DNA of 64,000 nt, taken from Oscillospiraceae bacterium. Lineage in GTDB: Bacteria > Bacillota > Clostridia > Oscillospirales > Oscillospiraceae. The stretch spans positions 1 through 64,000 of the forward strand of contig CACYWG010000004.1 in the NCBI GenBank assembly GCA_902778115.1, written 5' to 3'. Positions 39,155-48,589 of this stretch are shown piece by piece (positions within the stretch are counted from its first letter, which is position 1; every line of letters begins with the position of its first letter). The translations under genes were made by a program, and so were the position numbers. Below the pieces are notes generated by a model. It was not told the DNA's origin and ran no database searches. It was given only the letters and a program-made list of their open reading frames with translations.

Positions 39155-39652
39155 GTGCTGAACATCGTTCTGGTCGAGCCGGAGATCCCGCACAACACCG
39201 GCGCCATCGCCCGCACCTGCGCCGCCACCGGCGCGCGGCTGCATCTCGTACGCCCCCTGGGTTTCGATATTTCCGACAAGGCGGTCAAGCGCTGCGGCCT
39301 GGACTACTGGCATCTCGTCGATATTTCTGTATACGATAACCTCGATGAGTATTTCCGCCGTAACGGCGACGAAAACCTCTTCCTCGCCACGACCAAGGCA
39401 CCGCATTCCTACGACGAGGCGGACTTCCGCGGCGACGTGACGCTGATGTTCGGCAAAGAGACCGCGGGACTGCCGGAATGGCTGCGCGAGAAATACCGCG
39501 ACCGCTGCATCCGTATCCCGATGATCGCCGAGGCGAGAAGCCTCAACCTCTCCAATTCCGTGGCTGTTCTGGCCTATGAGGCGCTGCGACAGCAGGGCTT
39601 TCCGGGCCTGAAAGACACCGGCAGCATGGCCGGTGAATCAACTGGCAAATAA
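39155..39652 (+). CDS. trmL: tRNA (cytidine/uridine-34 2'-O)-methyltransferase
   Basis: SPOUT-fold enzyme of 165 residues. The start LNIVLVEPEIPHNTGAIART and the knot motifs LMFGKETAGLPEWL and IPMIAEARSLNLSNSVAV are typical of TrmL (CspR/YibK), which methylates the wobble base of tRNA-Leu. I use the GTG at 39155, eight bases after AGGAG; the GTG at 39134 precedes that site. Confidence 0.92.
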   Translation: MLNIVLVEPEIPHNTGAIARTCAATGARLHLVRPLGFDISDKAVKRCGLDYWHLVDISVYDNLDEYFRRNGDENLFLATTKAPHSYDEADFRGDVTLMFGKETAGLPEWLREKYRDRCIRIPMIAEARSLNLSNSVAVLAYEALRQQGFPGLKDTGSMAGESTGK

Positions 39653-39677
39653 AATTTTTTAAAATAGGAGGATCAGC

Positions 39678-40943
39678 ATGAACTACAACAAGAAGACCGT
39701 TTATGATGTTGACGTTGCGGGCAAGAAAGTCCTGCTCCGCTGCGACTTCAACGTCCCCCAGAACAAAGAAACCGGTGCGATCACCAGCGACAAGCGCATC
39801 GTCGCGGCGCTCCCCACCATTCAATATCTGCTCGATCAGGGCGCGGCTGTTATTGCCTGCTCCCATCTGGGCAAGCCTGTCGCCACCTTTGACGGCTTTG
39901 TGAAAAAGCAGGTCGAAAAGGGCAAGAAGCCCGAGGAAGTCACCCGAGAGAGCTGGGAGAAGTCCCTGCGTAAGCTGACCCTGGCCCCCGTTGCCCAGCG
40001 TTTGAGCGAGCTGCTCGGCCGTGAGGTCATTTTTGCCGCCGATACCGTCGGCGAGGATGCGATGGCCAAGGCCGCCGCGCTGCAGCCCGGCCAGATCATG
40101 CTGCTCGAGAACCTTCGCTTCGAGAAGGGCGAGACCAAGAACGATCCCGCGCTGGCCAAGAAGCTGGCCTCCATGGCTGAGCTCTACGTCTCCGATGCCT
40201 TCGGTACCGTGCACCGCGCCCACGCCTCCACTGCCGGCGTCGCGGCTTTCCTGCCCGCCGTCAGCGGTCTGCTGGTCGCAAAAGAGCTGTCCGTGATGGG
40301 CAAGGCTCTCGACGATCCCAAGCGTCCCTTTGTGGCCGTCCTCGGCGGCGCCAAGGTCTCCGATAAGATCAACGTCATCAACAACCTCCTCGAGAAGGCC
40401 GACACCATCATCATCGGCGGCGGCATGGCCTACACCTTCAAGAAGGCCCAGGGCTTCGAGATCGGCAAGTCCCTGCTGGAGGCCGACCGTCTGGATTATG
40501 CCCGCGAAATGATCGCGAAGGCCGAGGCGCGCGGCGTGAAGTTTCTGCTGCCCGTGGACAACCTCGCGGCTGCCGAGTTCTCCGCTGACGCCGAGCCCGT
40601 TCTCGTCGAGGGCAACATCCCCGAGAACCTGATGGGCATGGATATCGGCCCCAAGACCGTGGAGATCTTCTCTGAGGCTGTTAAGGGCGCCGGCACCATC
40701 GTGTGGAACGGACCCATGGGCGTGTTCGAGTTCGACAAGTTCGCCGGCGGCACCAAGGCCATGGCGAAGGCTCTGGCCGAGAGCGGCGCGATCACCATCG
40801 TCGGCGGCGGCGACTCTGCGGCTGCGGTCGAAAAGCTTGGCTTTGCCGACAAGATCACCCACATTTCCACCGGCGGCGGCGCTTCTCTGGAGTTCCTGGA
40901 AGGCAAGGAGCTGCCGGGCGTGGCCTGCCTGCTTGACAAATGA
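39678..40943 (+). CDS. pgk: phosphoglycerate kinase
   Basis: 421 residues, glycolysis. Signatures [23 protein letters not shown] and WNGPMGVFE are intact. Compared with the common 390-400 residue form there is an insertion of roughly 25 residues right after SHLGKP (about residues 67-95, charged, with [16 protein letters not shown]). AGGAGG precedes the ATG. The gapA gene usually found upstream is absent here. Confidence 0.96.
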   Translation: MNYNKKTVYDVDVAGKKVLLRCDFNVPQNKETGAITSDKRIVAALPTIQYLLDQGAAVIACSHLGKPVATFDGFVKKQVEKGKKPEEVTRESWEKSLRKLTLAPVAQRLSELLGREVIFAADTVGEDAMAKAAALQPGQIMLLENLRFEKGETKNDPALAKKLASMAELYVSDAFGTVHRAHASTAGVAAFLPAVSGLLVAKELSVMGKALDDPKRPFVAVLGGAKVSDKINVINNLLEKADTIIIGGGMAYTFKKAQGFEIGKSLLEADRLDYAREMIAKAEARGVKFLLPVDNLAAAEFSADAEPVLVEGNIPENLMGMDIGPKTVEIFSEAVKGAGTIVWNGPMGVFEFDKFAGGTKAMAKALAESGAITIVGGGDSAAAVEKLGFADKITHISTGGGASLEFLEGKELPGVACLLDK

Positions 40944-41088
40944 TTCAATTGCGAAACGCTTGTTTCGCAATTGAGTGACTCGCGCTCATCGCACTCGGCT
41001 TGCGAAGGACAAGCCTCGTTTGGTCGGCGCGAGGGCTCGCACGGCTCGCCTCGGAGTGTTTTTGCCGCGGCAAAGCTGCGGCAAAAAC
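40943..41088 (+). repeat. structured intergenic element, copy 2
   Basis: About 146 bases matching 3012-3156. First stem CAATTGCGAAAC with perfect complement around GCTT; middle GGCTTG/CAAGCC inside CTCGCGC/GCGCGAG; last stem of 14 pairs (GTTTTTGCCGCGGC, one G-U) around AAA. It starts on the last base of the pgk stop codon and ends 73 bases before tpiA. Confidence 0.85.
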
Positions 41089-41161
41089 GGAATGATTATG
41101 CTCGCAGGCGGCCGTTAGTCAATATGTTTATTACAGTTTTCTTATATTGAGGAGTATATAA

Positions 41162-41932
41162 ATGAACAGAAAGTATCGTAAGACCGTGATCGCGGGCAAC
41201 TGGAAGATGAACATGACCGCGTCCGAAATCAAGCCCTTTATCGAGCAGCTCAAAGAGAACATGCCCAAGACCCGCGCCTGCGACGTCGTCCTCTGCACCC
41301 CCGCCGTGATGATCCCCGCGATGATCAAGGCCGGCAAGGAGGTCAAGGTCGCTGCCGGCGGCCAGGACGTCTCCAAGTACGAGAAGGGCGCCTACACCGG
41401 TGAAGTTTCCGCCACCCAGCTGGCCGATATCGGCACCAAGTACTGCATCGTCGGCCACTCCGAGCGCCGCCAGTACCACCACGAGGACGACATGCTCGTC
41501 AACGCCAAGGCCCGCGCCCTGCTGGAAAAGGGCATTGCCCCCATCATCTGCGTCGGCGAGAGCCTTGAGCAGCGCGAAGCCGGCGTGACCATGGAGTACG
41601 TCGCCTACCAGGTCAAGGCCGCCCTCAACGGCATCGACGCCACCCAGCTGCGCCGCTGCATCATCGCCTATGAGCCCATCTGGGCCATCGGCACCGGCAA
41701 GACCGCTACCGCCGAGCAGGCGCAGGAAGTCTGCGAGGGCATCCGTGCCGTCATCCGCAAGATCTATGGTGCCCGTCCCGCCCGTGCCGTCAGCATCCTC
41801 TACGGCGGCAGCATGAACGCCAAGAACGCGGCCGAGCTGCTGGCTCAGCCTGACATCGACGGCGGCCTCATCGGCGGCGCTTCCCTCAAGCCCGTGGACT
41901 TTGCCACCATCATCGCGGCCTCCAACCAGTAA
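41162..41932 (+). CDS. tpiA: triosephosphate isomerase
   Basis: 256 residues. GNWKMN with the catalytic lysine, GHSERR with the catalytic histidine, and AYEPIWAIGTGKTA with the catalytic glutamate and flexible loop are all present. GAGGAG precedes the start. The segment 41089-41161 shows no strong promoter. Confidence 0.97.
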   Translation: MNRKYRKTVIAGNWKMNMTASEIKPFIEQLKENMPKTRACDVVLCTPAVMIPAMIKAGKEVKVAAGGQDVSKYEKGAYTGEVSATQLADIGTKYCIVGHSERRQYHHEDDMLVNAKARALLEKGIAPIICVGESLEQREAGVTMEYVAYQVKAALNGIDATQLRRCIIAYEPIWAIGTGKTATAEQAQEVCEGIRAVIRKIYGARPARAVSILYGGSMNAKNAAELLAQPDIDGGLIGGASLKPVDFATIIAASNQ

Positions 41933-41942
41933 AAAATGATCG

Positions 41943-41972
41943 CATATGGAGCGGCTCGATCCGCTCCATATG
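41943..41972 (+). other. hairpin between tpiA and gpmI
   Basis: CATATGGAGCGG and perfect complement around CTCGAT, no T-run. It may stabilise or separate the tpiA and gpmI parts of the transcript. Confidence 0.6.
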
Positions 41973-41991
41973 AGCGTATAAGGAGATTTCC

Positions 41992-43506
41992 ATGAACAAA
42001 AAAGCAGTTCTCGTGATCCTGGACGGCTTCGGTATCGCCCCGCCCACCGCGGGCAATGCGATCGCGCAGGCGAAGAAGCCCAACTTGGACAAGCTCTTTG
42101 CCGAATATCCCCACACCCAGCTGCAGGCCTCCGGCCTTGACGTCGGCCTGCCTGAGGGCCAGATGGGCAACTCCGAGGTCGGCCACACCAACATCGGTGC
42201 CGGCCGCGTCGTGTTCCAGATCCTGCCCAAGATGAGCCAGGAGATCAAAACCGGCAAGTTCTTTGAAAACAAGGTCTATATCAAGGCCATGGAAGACGCC
42301 AAAGCAAACGGCAAGCCCCTGCACATCATGGGCCTGCTCTCCAGCGGCGGCGTGCACAGCCACATCGAGCACATCTTCGGCATCCTCGACATGGCCAAGG
42401 CGCGCGGCCTGGAAAAGGTCTACGTCCACTGCTTCCTCGACGGACGCGACGTCGCCCCGAAGAGCGGTGCGGGCTTCGTCAAGCAGCTGCAGGACAAGTG
42501 CGACAGCCTCGGCAACGCGAAGATCGCCACCTTGCAGGGCCGCTTCTGGGGCATGGACCGCGACAAGCGCTGGGACCGCGTCGAGGCCGGCTATAACGCC
42601 ATCGTCTGCGGCGAAGGCGTGCTGGATCCTGACGCCGTTCACGCTGTGGAGGCAAGCTATGCCGCCGATGTGACGGACGAATTCGTCAAGCCTGTCGTCG
42701 TCTGCCCCGAGGGCGTCATCAACCAGGGCGACAGCGTCATCTTCATGAACTTCCGCCCCGACCGGGCCCGCGAGATGACCTGGGCGCTGAACCTGCCCGA
42801 CTTTGACGGTTTCGAGCGCAAAAAGACCGTCTATCCGCTCAGCTACGTCTGCACCGCGCAGTACGACGAGACCCTGTCTCTGCCCATCGCTTACCCGCCC
42901 GAGGAACTGGTGAACACCCTTGGCGACATCGTCAGCGAGCACGGCCTCAAGCAGTTCCGCGTGGCCGAGACCGAGAAGTACGCCCACGTCACCTTCTTCT
43001 TCAACGGCGGCGTGGAAAAGCAGTTCGAGGGCGAAGACCGCTGCCTGGTGCCGTCCCCGAAGGAGTTCCCGACCTACGACCTGATCCCGCAGATGAGCGC
43101 CGCCAAGGTCGCCGACAAGCTCATCGAGGCCATTGCCTCCGACAAGTATTCCGTCGTCATCTGCAACTTTGCCAACTGTGACATGGTCGGCCACACCGGC
43201 GTGATGGAAGCCGCGATCGCCGCGGTCGAAGCGGTAGACGAGGCCGTCGGCCGCGTGATCGCTGAGGTGGAGAAGCACCCGGACACCGTTTTGATGCTGA
43301 CGGCCGACCACGGCAACGCGGACGTGATGTTCGACGAGACCGGCAAGGTCAACACCGCCCACACCACCAACCCCGTGCCCTTCGTCGTGCGTGAGAAGGG
43401 GATCAGCCTGCATCCCGGCCGCCTGGCCGATATCGCGCCCACGATCCTGCGCACCATCGGCATCGAGCAGCCCGCCGAGATGACCGGCCGCTGCCTGATC
43501 GACTGA
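41992..43506 (+). CDS. gpmI: 2,3-bisphosphoglycerate-independent phosphoglycerate mutase
   Basis: Mn-dependent enzyme of 504 residues in the alkaline phosphatase superfamily. Catalytic serine region MGNSEVGHTNIGAGRVV, metal-site ADHGNAD near the C-terminus and LDGFGIAP at the start are typical. AAGGAG precedes the ATG. Confidence 0.97.
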   Translation: MNKKAVLVILDGFGIAPPTAGNAIAQAKKPNLDKLFAEYPHTQLQASGLDVGLPEGQMGNSEVGHTNIGAGRVVFQILPKMSQEIKTGKFFENKVYIKAMEDAKANGKPLHIMGLLSSGGVHSHIEHIFGILDMAKARGLEKVYVHCFLDGRDVAPKSGAGFVKQLQDKCDSLGNAKIATLQGRFWGMDRDKRWDRVEAGYNAIVCGEGVLDPDAVHAVEASYAADVTDEFVKPVVVCPEGVINQGDSVIFMNFRPDRAREMTWALNLPDFDGFERKKTVYPLSYVCTAQYDETLSLPIAYPPEELVNTLGDIVSEHGLKQFRVAETEKYAHVTFFFNGGVEKQFEGEDRCLVPSPKEFPTYDLIPQMSAAKVADKLIEAIASDKYSVVICNFANCDMVGHTGVMEAAIAAVEAVDEAVGRVIAEVEKHPDTVLMLTADHGNADVMFDETGKVNTAHTTNPVPFVVREKGISLHPGRLADIAPTILRTIGIEQPAEMTGRCLID

Positions 43507-43515
43507 TTCTGCTCC

Positions 43516-43556
43516 AACAAAAAAAGGAGGGCCTGATCGGCTCTCCTTTTTTTGTT
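43516..43556 (+). terminator. terminator after gpmI
   Basis: A long stem: AAAAAAAGGAG with CTCCTTTTTTT plus GCC/GGC inside (one G-U), loop TGATC. Confidence 0.88.
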
Positions 43557-43559
43557 CAA

Positions 43560-43577
43560 ATATTTTAATTAAAATAT
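43560..43577. promoter_or_regulatory. 18-base perfect palindrome upstream of a promoter
   Basis: ATATTTTAATTAAAATAT, centred about 20 bases before the -35 box of the next operon. A candidate operator, though AT-only palindromes can arise by chance. Confidence 0.35.
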
Positions 43578-43587
43578 CCCAAATATC

Positions 43588-43616
43588 TTGCTTTTTCCCC
43601 CGCGTTCGGGTACAAT
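43588..43616 (+). promoter_or_regulatory. predicted promoter of the acyltransferase-ligase operon
   Basis: TTGCTT (43588-43593), 17 bases, TACAAT (43611-43616). Confidence 0.65.
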
Positions 43617-43669
43617 CACAAATTAGAATTTCCATTCATCCATAAGAACTGCCAGCAGGGGGAAGAACA

Positions 43670-44560
43670 ATGCCTGAAACCTATAAACGCCGCCTGGGCG
43701 ACCGGCGCGACGGACGCCTGGTGAGAGATCTGCCCGGCCTCAACACCATCATGATGCACATCATGCCCAACCGCACCGATTCGGAGGTTTATCTTAATGA
43801 TAAGATCGACGTAACGGAGCTTCTGAAATATCTGGAGAAAAAGAACGCGCAGCACCCCGATTACAAGACGACGGTGTTCCACTGCTTCATTTTGGCCATC
43901 GGCCGCATGGTGCGCGAGCGCCCGAAAATGAACCGCTTTATCCAGGGCCGCCGCATGTACGAGCGCAACGAGATCAGCCTGAGCTTCGTCGCCAAGCGCC
44001 GCTTCAGCGATCACGCCGAGGAAGCGCTGATGTTCTTCACTCCGAAGGACGAGGACACGCTCGATACCTTCAGCTATCACGTGGCCGGAGAGATCCGGGA
44101 GATGCGCAAGAGCGAGCATTCCGCCGGCGGCATCGACAGTGTGATCGACGGCTTTGCCAAAATTCCGCGTCTGCTGCTGATGCTTGCCCTCCGGATCATC
44201 CGCTATCTGGATTTCTGGGGCGTCAACCCCAAGGCGCTGACCGACGGCGACACCAACTACTCCACGGTGCTGCTCTCCAACCTCGGCAGCATCAAGGGCC
44301 CGGCCGTCTATCACCACCTGAACAACTACGGCACCAACAGCATCATGGTCACCATCGGCACCATCCACAAGGAAGAGCTGATCATGGAGGACGGTTCCAA
44401 GCAGATTCGCGACGTGGTCGATATCGGCGCCACGCTTGACGAGCGCATCGCCGACGGCTTCTATTTTGTCCGCAGCCTGAAGCTCGTCAAATACATCTTT
44501 GCTCACCCCGAGCTTCTGGACCGGCCCTTCGGCGAGCCCAGCGGCTTTGACTTCAAATAA
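43670..44560 (+). CDS. 2-oxoacid dehydrogenase acyltransferase-like protein, catalytic His replaced
   Basis: 296 residues resembling only the catalytic domain of E2 acyltransferases; no lipoyl or subunit-binding domain. In the C-terminal active-site block, where E2 and CAT enzymes have H-x-x-x-D-G, this protein has ERIADG: Glu258 in place of histidine, with Asp262 kept. It may be a non-classical acyltransferase or a binding protein. The AMP-ligase gene follows after 20 bases, which suggests action on an activated acyl group. Confidence 0.7.
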   Translation: MPETYKRRLGDRRDGRLVRDLPGLNTIMMHIMPNRTDSEVYLNDKIDVTELLKYLEKKNAQHPDYKTTVFHCFILAIGRMVRERPKMNRFIQGRRMYERNEISLSFVAKRRFSDHAEEALMFFTPKDEDTLDTFSYHVAGEIREMRKSEHSAGGIDSVIDGFAKIPRLLLMLALRIIRYLDFWGVNPKALTDGDTNYSTVLLSNLGSIKGPAVYHHLNNYGTNSIMVTIGTIHKEELIMEDGSKQIRDVVDIGATLDERIADGFYFVRSLKLVKYIFAHPELLDRPFGEPSGFDFK

Positions 44561-44580
44561 GATTGCAGGAGAACAGGGAA

Positions 44581-46317
44581 ATGGAAACAATTACCGCAAA
44601 AACACCCTGGGCGCCCTTTATGGGCGAGGTGCCCATGCATCTGGATTATTTTCAGGGCACGATGTTCGAGGCTGTGGAAAAGGTCGCCCGGGAGCATCCT
44701 GATTTCACCGCCTTTACCTTTATGGGCAAGGCCACCAGCTACCGCACCCTGATCGAAGAGACGGAGCGCTGCGCCCGCGCCCTGCGCGCCGTCGGCGTGA
44801 AGGAGGGCGACAAGCTCACCATCGCCATGCCCAACTGCCCGCAGGCCATCTACATGTTCTACGGCGTCAACCGCGTCGGCGCGATCGCGAACATGATCCA
44901 TCCGCTGTCCGCTGAAAAGGAAATCGAGTTCTATCTGAACGTCTCCGACAGCAAGATCGCCATCACGCTCGACCAGTTCTACGGCAAGTTTGCCAATATC
45001 CTCGCCAATACCGGCGTGGAAACGCTGATCATCGCCACCATCAAAGACGCGCTCAGCCCCCTGATGAAGATCGGCTACCAGCTGACGCAGGGCCGCAAGA
45101 TCGCGAAGGTGCCCGCCGATGCGCCGAAGGTGCTGCTTTGGAAGAGCTTCCTGAAAAAGGCCAAGGACTTCTCCGGCAGCCCCGCCGTCCGGCGCGCGGC
45201 CGAGGACCCCGCCGTCATTCTTTATTCCGGCGGCACCACCGGCACCACCAAGGGCATCGTGCTCACCAACCTCAACTTCAACGCCCTCGGCCAGCAGGTC
45301 GTGGCGGCCAACCCCATTTTCCGTCCCGGCGACAAGATGCTCGCCGCCATGCCGCTGTTCCACGGCTTCGGCCTTGGTGTCTGCGTACATACGATGCTCT
45401 CCCAGGGCGGCCACTGCATTCTGATCCCGCGCTTTACTGCCGCGAGCTACGCCAAGGATCTGGTCAAGTACCGCTGCAACCTCATCGCCGGCGTGCCGAC
45501 GCTGTATGAGGCGCTGCTGCGCCTGCCCAGCATGGAGGGCGCCGACCTGAGCTGCCTCAAGGGTGTGTTCTCCGGCGGCGACAGCCTGTCCATCGAGCTG
45601 AAGAAGAAATTCGACAAGTTCCTCGCTGATCACGGCGCGACCATTCAGGTGCGCGAGGGCTACGGCACCACCGAGACCGTCACCGCCTGCTGCCTGACGC
45701 CGCTGACCAAGGCCAAGGAAGGGAGCATCGGCATCCCGTTCCCGGACACCTATATCAAAGTCGTCGAGCCGGGCACCGACAGAGAGCTGCCCTACGGACA
45801 GGAGGGCGAGATCCTGCTGGCAGGTCCCACGGTCATGAAGGAATACATGAAGCACCCGGAGGAGACGGCCCAGACCCTGCGGCATCATGCCGACGGCCTG
45901 ACCTGGGTATACACCGGCGACCTCGGCGTCATGGACGAGGAGGGCTTCATCTACTTCCGCGGCCGCGCCAAGCGCATGATCATTTCCTCCGGCTACAACG
46001 TCTATCCCGCGCAGATCGAAAACATCCTCGACGCCAACGACAAGGTGCAGATGAGCTGCGTCATCGGCGTACCCGATGCCTATAAGATGCAGAAGGTCAA
46101 GGCCTTCGTCAAGCTCGCCGCTGACGTGCCTGCGACGGAGGAGACCAAACAGGAACTGCTGGACTACTGCCGCAGGCATATTGCGAAGTACGCCATGCCC
46201 TACGATATCGAATTCCGCGACGAAATGCCGAAGACTCTGGTCGGCAAGGTGGCCTACCGCGTGCTCGAGGAGCAGGAGCTGGCCAAGATCAAGGCTCAGG
46301 AAGAGAAAAACGCATGA
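44581..46317 (+). CDS. AMP-dependent acyl-CoA synthetase/ligase
   Basis: 578 residues of the ANL superfamily. Core motifs YSGGTTGTTKGIVLTN, YGTTET, YTGDLG and the C-terminal catalytic lysine block GKVAYR are present. Such enzymes adenylate carboxylic acids and usually pass them to CoA. Substrate unknown; likely medium or long chain acids from overall form. The ATG at 44581 is nine bases after AGGAG. Confidence 0.88.
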   Translation: METITAKTPWAPFMGEVPMHLDYFQGTMFEAVEKVAREHPDFTAFTFMGKATSYRTLIEETERCARALRAVGVKEGDKLTIAMPNCPQAIYMFYGVNRVGAIANMIHPLSAEKEIEFYLNVSDSKIAITLDQFYGKFANILANTGVETLIIATIKDALSPLMKIGYQLTQGRKIAKVPADAPKVLLWKSFLKKAKDFSGSPAVRRAAEDPAVILYSGGTTGTTKGIVLTNLNFNALGQQVVAANPIFRPGDKMLAAMPLFHGFGLGVCVHTMLSQGGHCILIPRFTAASYAKDLVKYRCNLIAGVPTLYEALLRLPSMEGADLSCLKGVFSGGDSLSIELKKKFDKFLADHGATIQVREGYGTTETVTACCLTPLTKAKEGSIGIPFPDTYIKVVEPGTDRELPYGQEGEILLAGPTVMKEYMKHPEETAQTLRHHADGLTWVYTGDLGVMDEEGFIYFRGRAKRMIISSGYNVYPAQIENILDANDKVQMSCVIGVPDAYKMQKVKAFVKLAADVPATEETKQELLDYCRRHIAKYAMPYDIEFRDEMPKTLVGKVAYRVLEEQELAKIKAQEEKNA

Positions 46318-46320
46318 ACG

Positions 46321-46351
46321 AAAATGCCCGCACGGAGGTGCGGGCATTTTT
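46321..46351 (+). terminator. terminator after the ligase gene
   Basis: AAAATGCCCGCAC pairs with its complement around GGAG, then a T-run. Confidence 0.9.
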
Positions 46352-46413
46352 GGAACTTTTTCTTTACCCCGCCGTCTTAACAGGCAGAATGAAAACACGG
46401 GGAGGTTCCTGCC

Positions 46414-47013
46414 ATGAAAAAAATCATACCGGTCCTGCTTGCCCTGCTGCTGCTCGGCGCCTGCGCCAGAGCGCCGCAGCCTGAGACCGCTCCGGATCCG
46501 ACAGAAGCGCCGGAACTGACCGCAGCGCCTGCACCGACCGCAGACAGCGGAAAAACCGAAGAGGAGATGGACGACATGAACAAAGAAACCGTCACGCTTG
46601 ACGGCCTGGACAGCTATCTTCGCCTGACCTTGCCCGAAGGCTGGGACTGGACGGAAGGGGAGACGGTCGAGGATCGATCGTCCCTGATCTTGACGCCGCG
46701 GACGAACGACGGCTTCCGTGTGGAGCTCGTCTGGTGGGCGTCCTTCGGCATGTGCGGGACCGGGGTCGACTTCAGCGAGTATACGCTGCCGGACGGTCGA
46801 ACGGCGACGCTGGCTGTGGATAAGAGCGGCGATCAGGTCTGGTGGACGCTGATCCTGCCGGATAGTCCCGATCAGTTTACCATCCAGTTCGGCGCGCCCC
46901 AGTCGGTGATCGACGCGCATCAGGCCGAGATCGACGCAATGCTGGAAAGCCTGCAGCTCGGAGAGCTGTCGCACATCCCGCCCCAGCCGACCACGCCGCT
47001 TGTCGATAAGTGA
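46414..47013 (+). CDS. lipoprotein of unknown function
   Basis: 199 residues. Lipobox LLGAC at residues 14-18 predicts lipidation at Cys18, followed by a Pro/Thr/Ala-rich spacer (about 20-50) and a Trp-rich domain of about 130 residues (LPEGWDWTEGE, VELVWWASFG). I do not recognise the domain. Confidence 0.75.
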   Translation: MKKIIPVLLALLLLGACARAPQPETAPDPTEAPELTAAPAPTADSGKTEEEMDDMNKETVTLDGLDSYLRLTLPEGWDWTEGETVEDRSSLILTPRTNDGFRVELVWWASFGMCGTGVDFSEYTLPDGRTATLAVDKSGDQVWWTLILPDSPDQFTIQFGAPQSVIDAHQAEIDAMLESLQLGELSHIPPQPTTPLVDK

Positions 47014-47027
47014 GCAGTTTCCCGACG

Positions 47028-47057
47028 AAAACCCACCGGCTCAGCCGGTGGGTTTTT
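47028..47057. terminator. bidirectional terminator
   Basis: AAAACCCACCGGC and complement around TCA, with A- and T-runs, between convergent genes. Confidence 0.88.
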
Positions 47058-47505
47058 CATCGTTCGGCCGCAGCTCGTGCATGAAGCCGTCAAGCGAGGC
47101 TGTGTGGATGTCTCCGCCGATCACGCGCCCGCGGCAGACGTAGAGCGTGACCCATACGGTCTGCTCGCAGTCGGGATAGTTCGTCAGCCGGTATTGATAC
47201 TGTCCGACGCTTTTGCCTTCGTAATCGCTCAGATCATAGCCGCCCTTCTGCATCAGCGCGTTGTAATCCGCCATGGCGCCTTCGCTGCAGTCCGGGATGA
47301 CGACCTGGTTCGCCTCCTCCGAGTCCGGGTCGGCCTGCCAGCCGAGGGACGCGAGAAAGGCCAGACGATCCTCCTGTGATTCGGCGTTCTTTTCGCCGGC
47401 CGGAAGGAAATGAACGATCAGAAGCAGGACCAAAAGCACCACAATCGCCACTGCCACGATCTTTCCGGCATTCTTTCGTTTCCATTCGCCCTTTTTTTCA
47501 AGCAT
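47041..47505 (-). CDS. DUF4830 membrane-anchored protein
   Basis: 154 residues: one N-terminal membrane helix (KIVAVAIVVLLVLLLIVHFL) and an outside domain. DRLAFLASLGW, then VIGGDIHTASLDGFMHEL, match DUF4830 as I know it. Function not established. Confidence 0.75.
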   Translation of the reverse strand: MLEKKGEWKRKNAGKIVAVAIVVLLVLLLIVHFLPAGEKNAESQEDRLAFLASLGWQADPDSEEANQVVIPDCSEGAMADYNALMQKGGYDLSDYEGKSVGQYQYRLTNYPDCEQTVWVTLYVCRGRVIGGDIHTASLDGFMHELRPNDEKPTG

Positions 47506-47700
47506 ATCCGCTCACCTCGTGATACAATATGCCCGTGAATCCGGGACTATACCGGAAAATGGATGGCGTCTTATCGCTATTTCACAGGATTGCGAAGGGA
47601 AATTTGGTGATATTGACGGTATGATTTCTTACAGAAATGATGTATAATGTTTACATAATTATGACAACTTTTGACTTATTTGGAACGGACGGGCTGTTTT

Positions 47701-48432
47701 ATGGCAACAATGCGTCTGGATAAGCTTTTATGTGACCTGGGTTTGGGCTCCCGCCGTGAAGTGAGGGACTGGATCCGTGCGGGGCGCGTGGCGCTCGACG
47801 GTGCTGTGCTTCGCAGCCCGGAGCAGAAGCTGGATCCCGAAGCAGGCGTCCTCGCGCTGGACGGGAAAGCCCTGCGCTATCAGGCCAACCACTATTTTAT
47901 GATGGACAAACCCGTCGGCGTGATCACGGCCACGGAGGATCCCGGGCAGAAGACCGTGCTGGATCTGCTGCCGCCGGAGCTGCGAAGGCTGGGCCTGTTT
48001 CCGGTCGGCCGACTGGACAAGGACACGAGCGGTCTGCTGATCCTGACGGACGACGGGGACTTCGCACACCGGGTGACCGCGCCGAAGAGCGGCGTGGAAA
48101 AGCGCTATCTGGCCGAGGTGGAGGGTGTGCCCGATGCCGGGGACGTGAACGCTTTTGCTGAGGGACTCATCCTCGGCGACGGCACGCGCTGCCTGCCGGC
48201 CGGGCTGGAGCTCCTTGGCGGCGATCGCTGCATCGTTACAGTGCAGGAGGGGAAGTACCATCAGGTCAAGCGGATGCTCGCATCCCGCGGCAAGCCGGTG
48301 CGAATGCTCCGCCGTTTGTCGATCGGCGCCTTGGAGCTGGATGAAACGCTGGGCCCCGGCGGCTTCCGGGAGATGGATCAGCAGGAATTGTGCACTGTGT
48401 TTTTAGACAGAAAGCCGAAAACACAGGCTTAA
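47701..48432 (+). CDS. rsuA: 16S rRNA pseudouridine synthase, RsuA family
   Basis: 243 residues: an S4 domain (MRLDKLLCDLGLGSRREVRDWI) and the pseudouridine synthase core with catalytic aspartate in GRLDKDTSGLLIL and the motif YHQVKRMLAS. RsuA acts on U516 of 16S rRNA in E. coli; the precise target here is inferred. The ATG at 47701 has only a weak site; a TATAAT lies around 47644. Confidence 0.88.
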   Translation: MATMRLDKLLCDLGLGSRREVRDWIRAGRVALDGAVLRSPEQKLDPEAGVLALDGKALRYQANHYFMMDKPVGVITATEDPGQKTVLDLLPPELRRLGLFPVGRLDKDTSGLLILTDDGDFAHRVTAPKSGVEKRYLAEVEGVPDAGDVNAFAEGLILGDGTRCLPAGLELLGGDRCIVTVQEGKYHQVKRMLASRGKPVRMLRRLSIGALELDETLGPGGFREMDQQELCTVFLDRKPKTQA

Positions 48433-48500
48433 ATCAAGACCTTTTTCGACGGATCGATCACATTTATAAAAAATTTAACAAAAAACTGCTGCGTTTTCTA

Positions 48501-48529
48501 TTGAAAATCACCGGAAAATGCGATATGAT
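48501..48529 (+). promoter_or_regulatory. predicted promoter upstream of the CdaR-like regulator and ftsEX
   Basis: TTGAAA (48501-48506), 17 bases, TATGAT (48524-48529), 61 bases before the start. Confidence 0.7.
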
Positions 48530-48589
48530 GAGTGCCACTTAATATGAGGTCTTTGGTGCTTTTAACCATATCGCAGGGGAGGAACAAAT

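Noticed and set aside
41943..41972. Third copy of the structured repeat element
   Set aside because: It is a simple 12-pair hairpin in a similar position (between glycolytic genes) but shares no sequence with the 145-base element.
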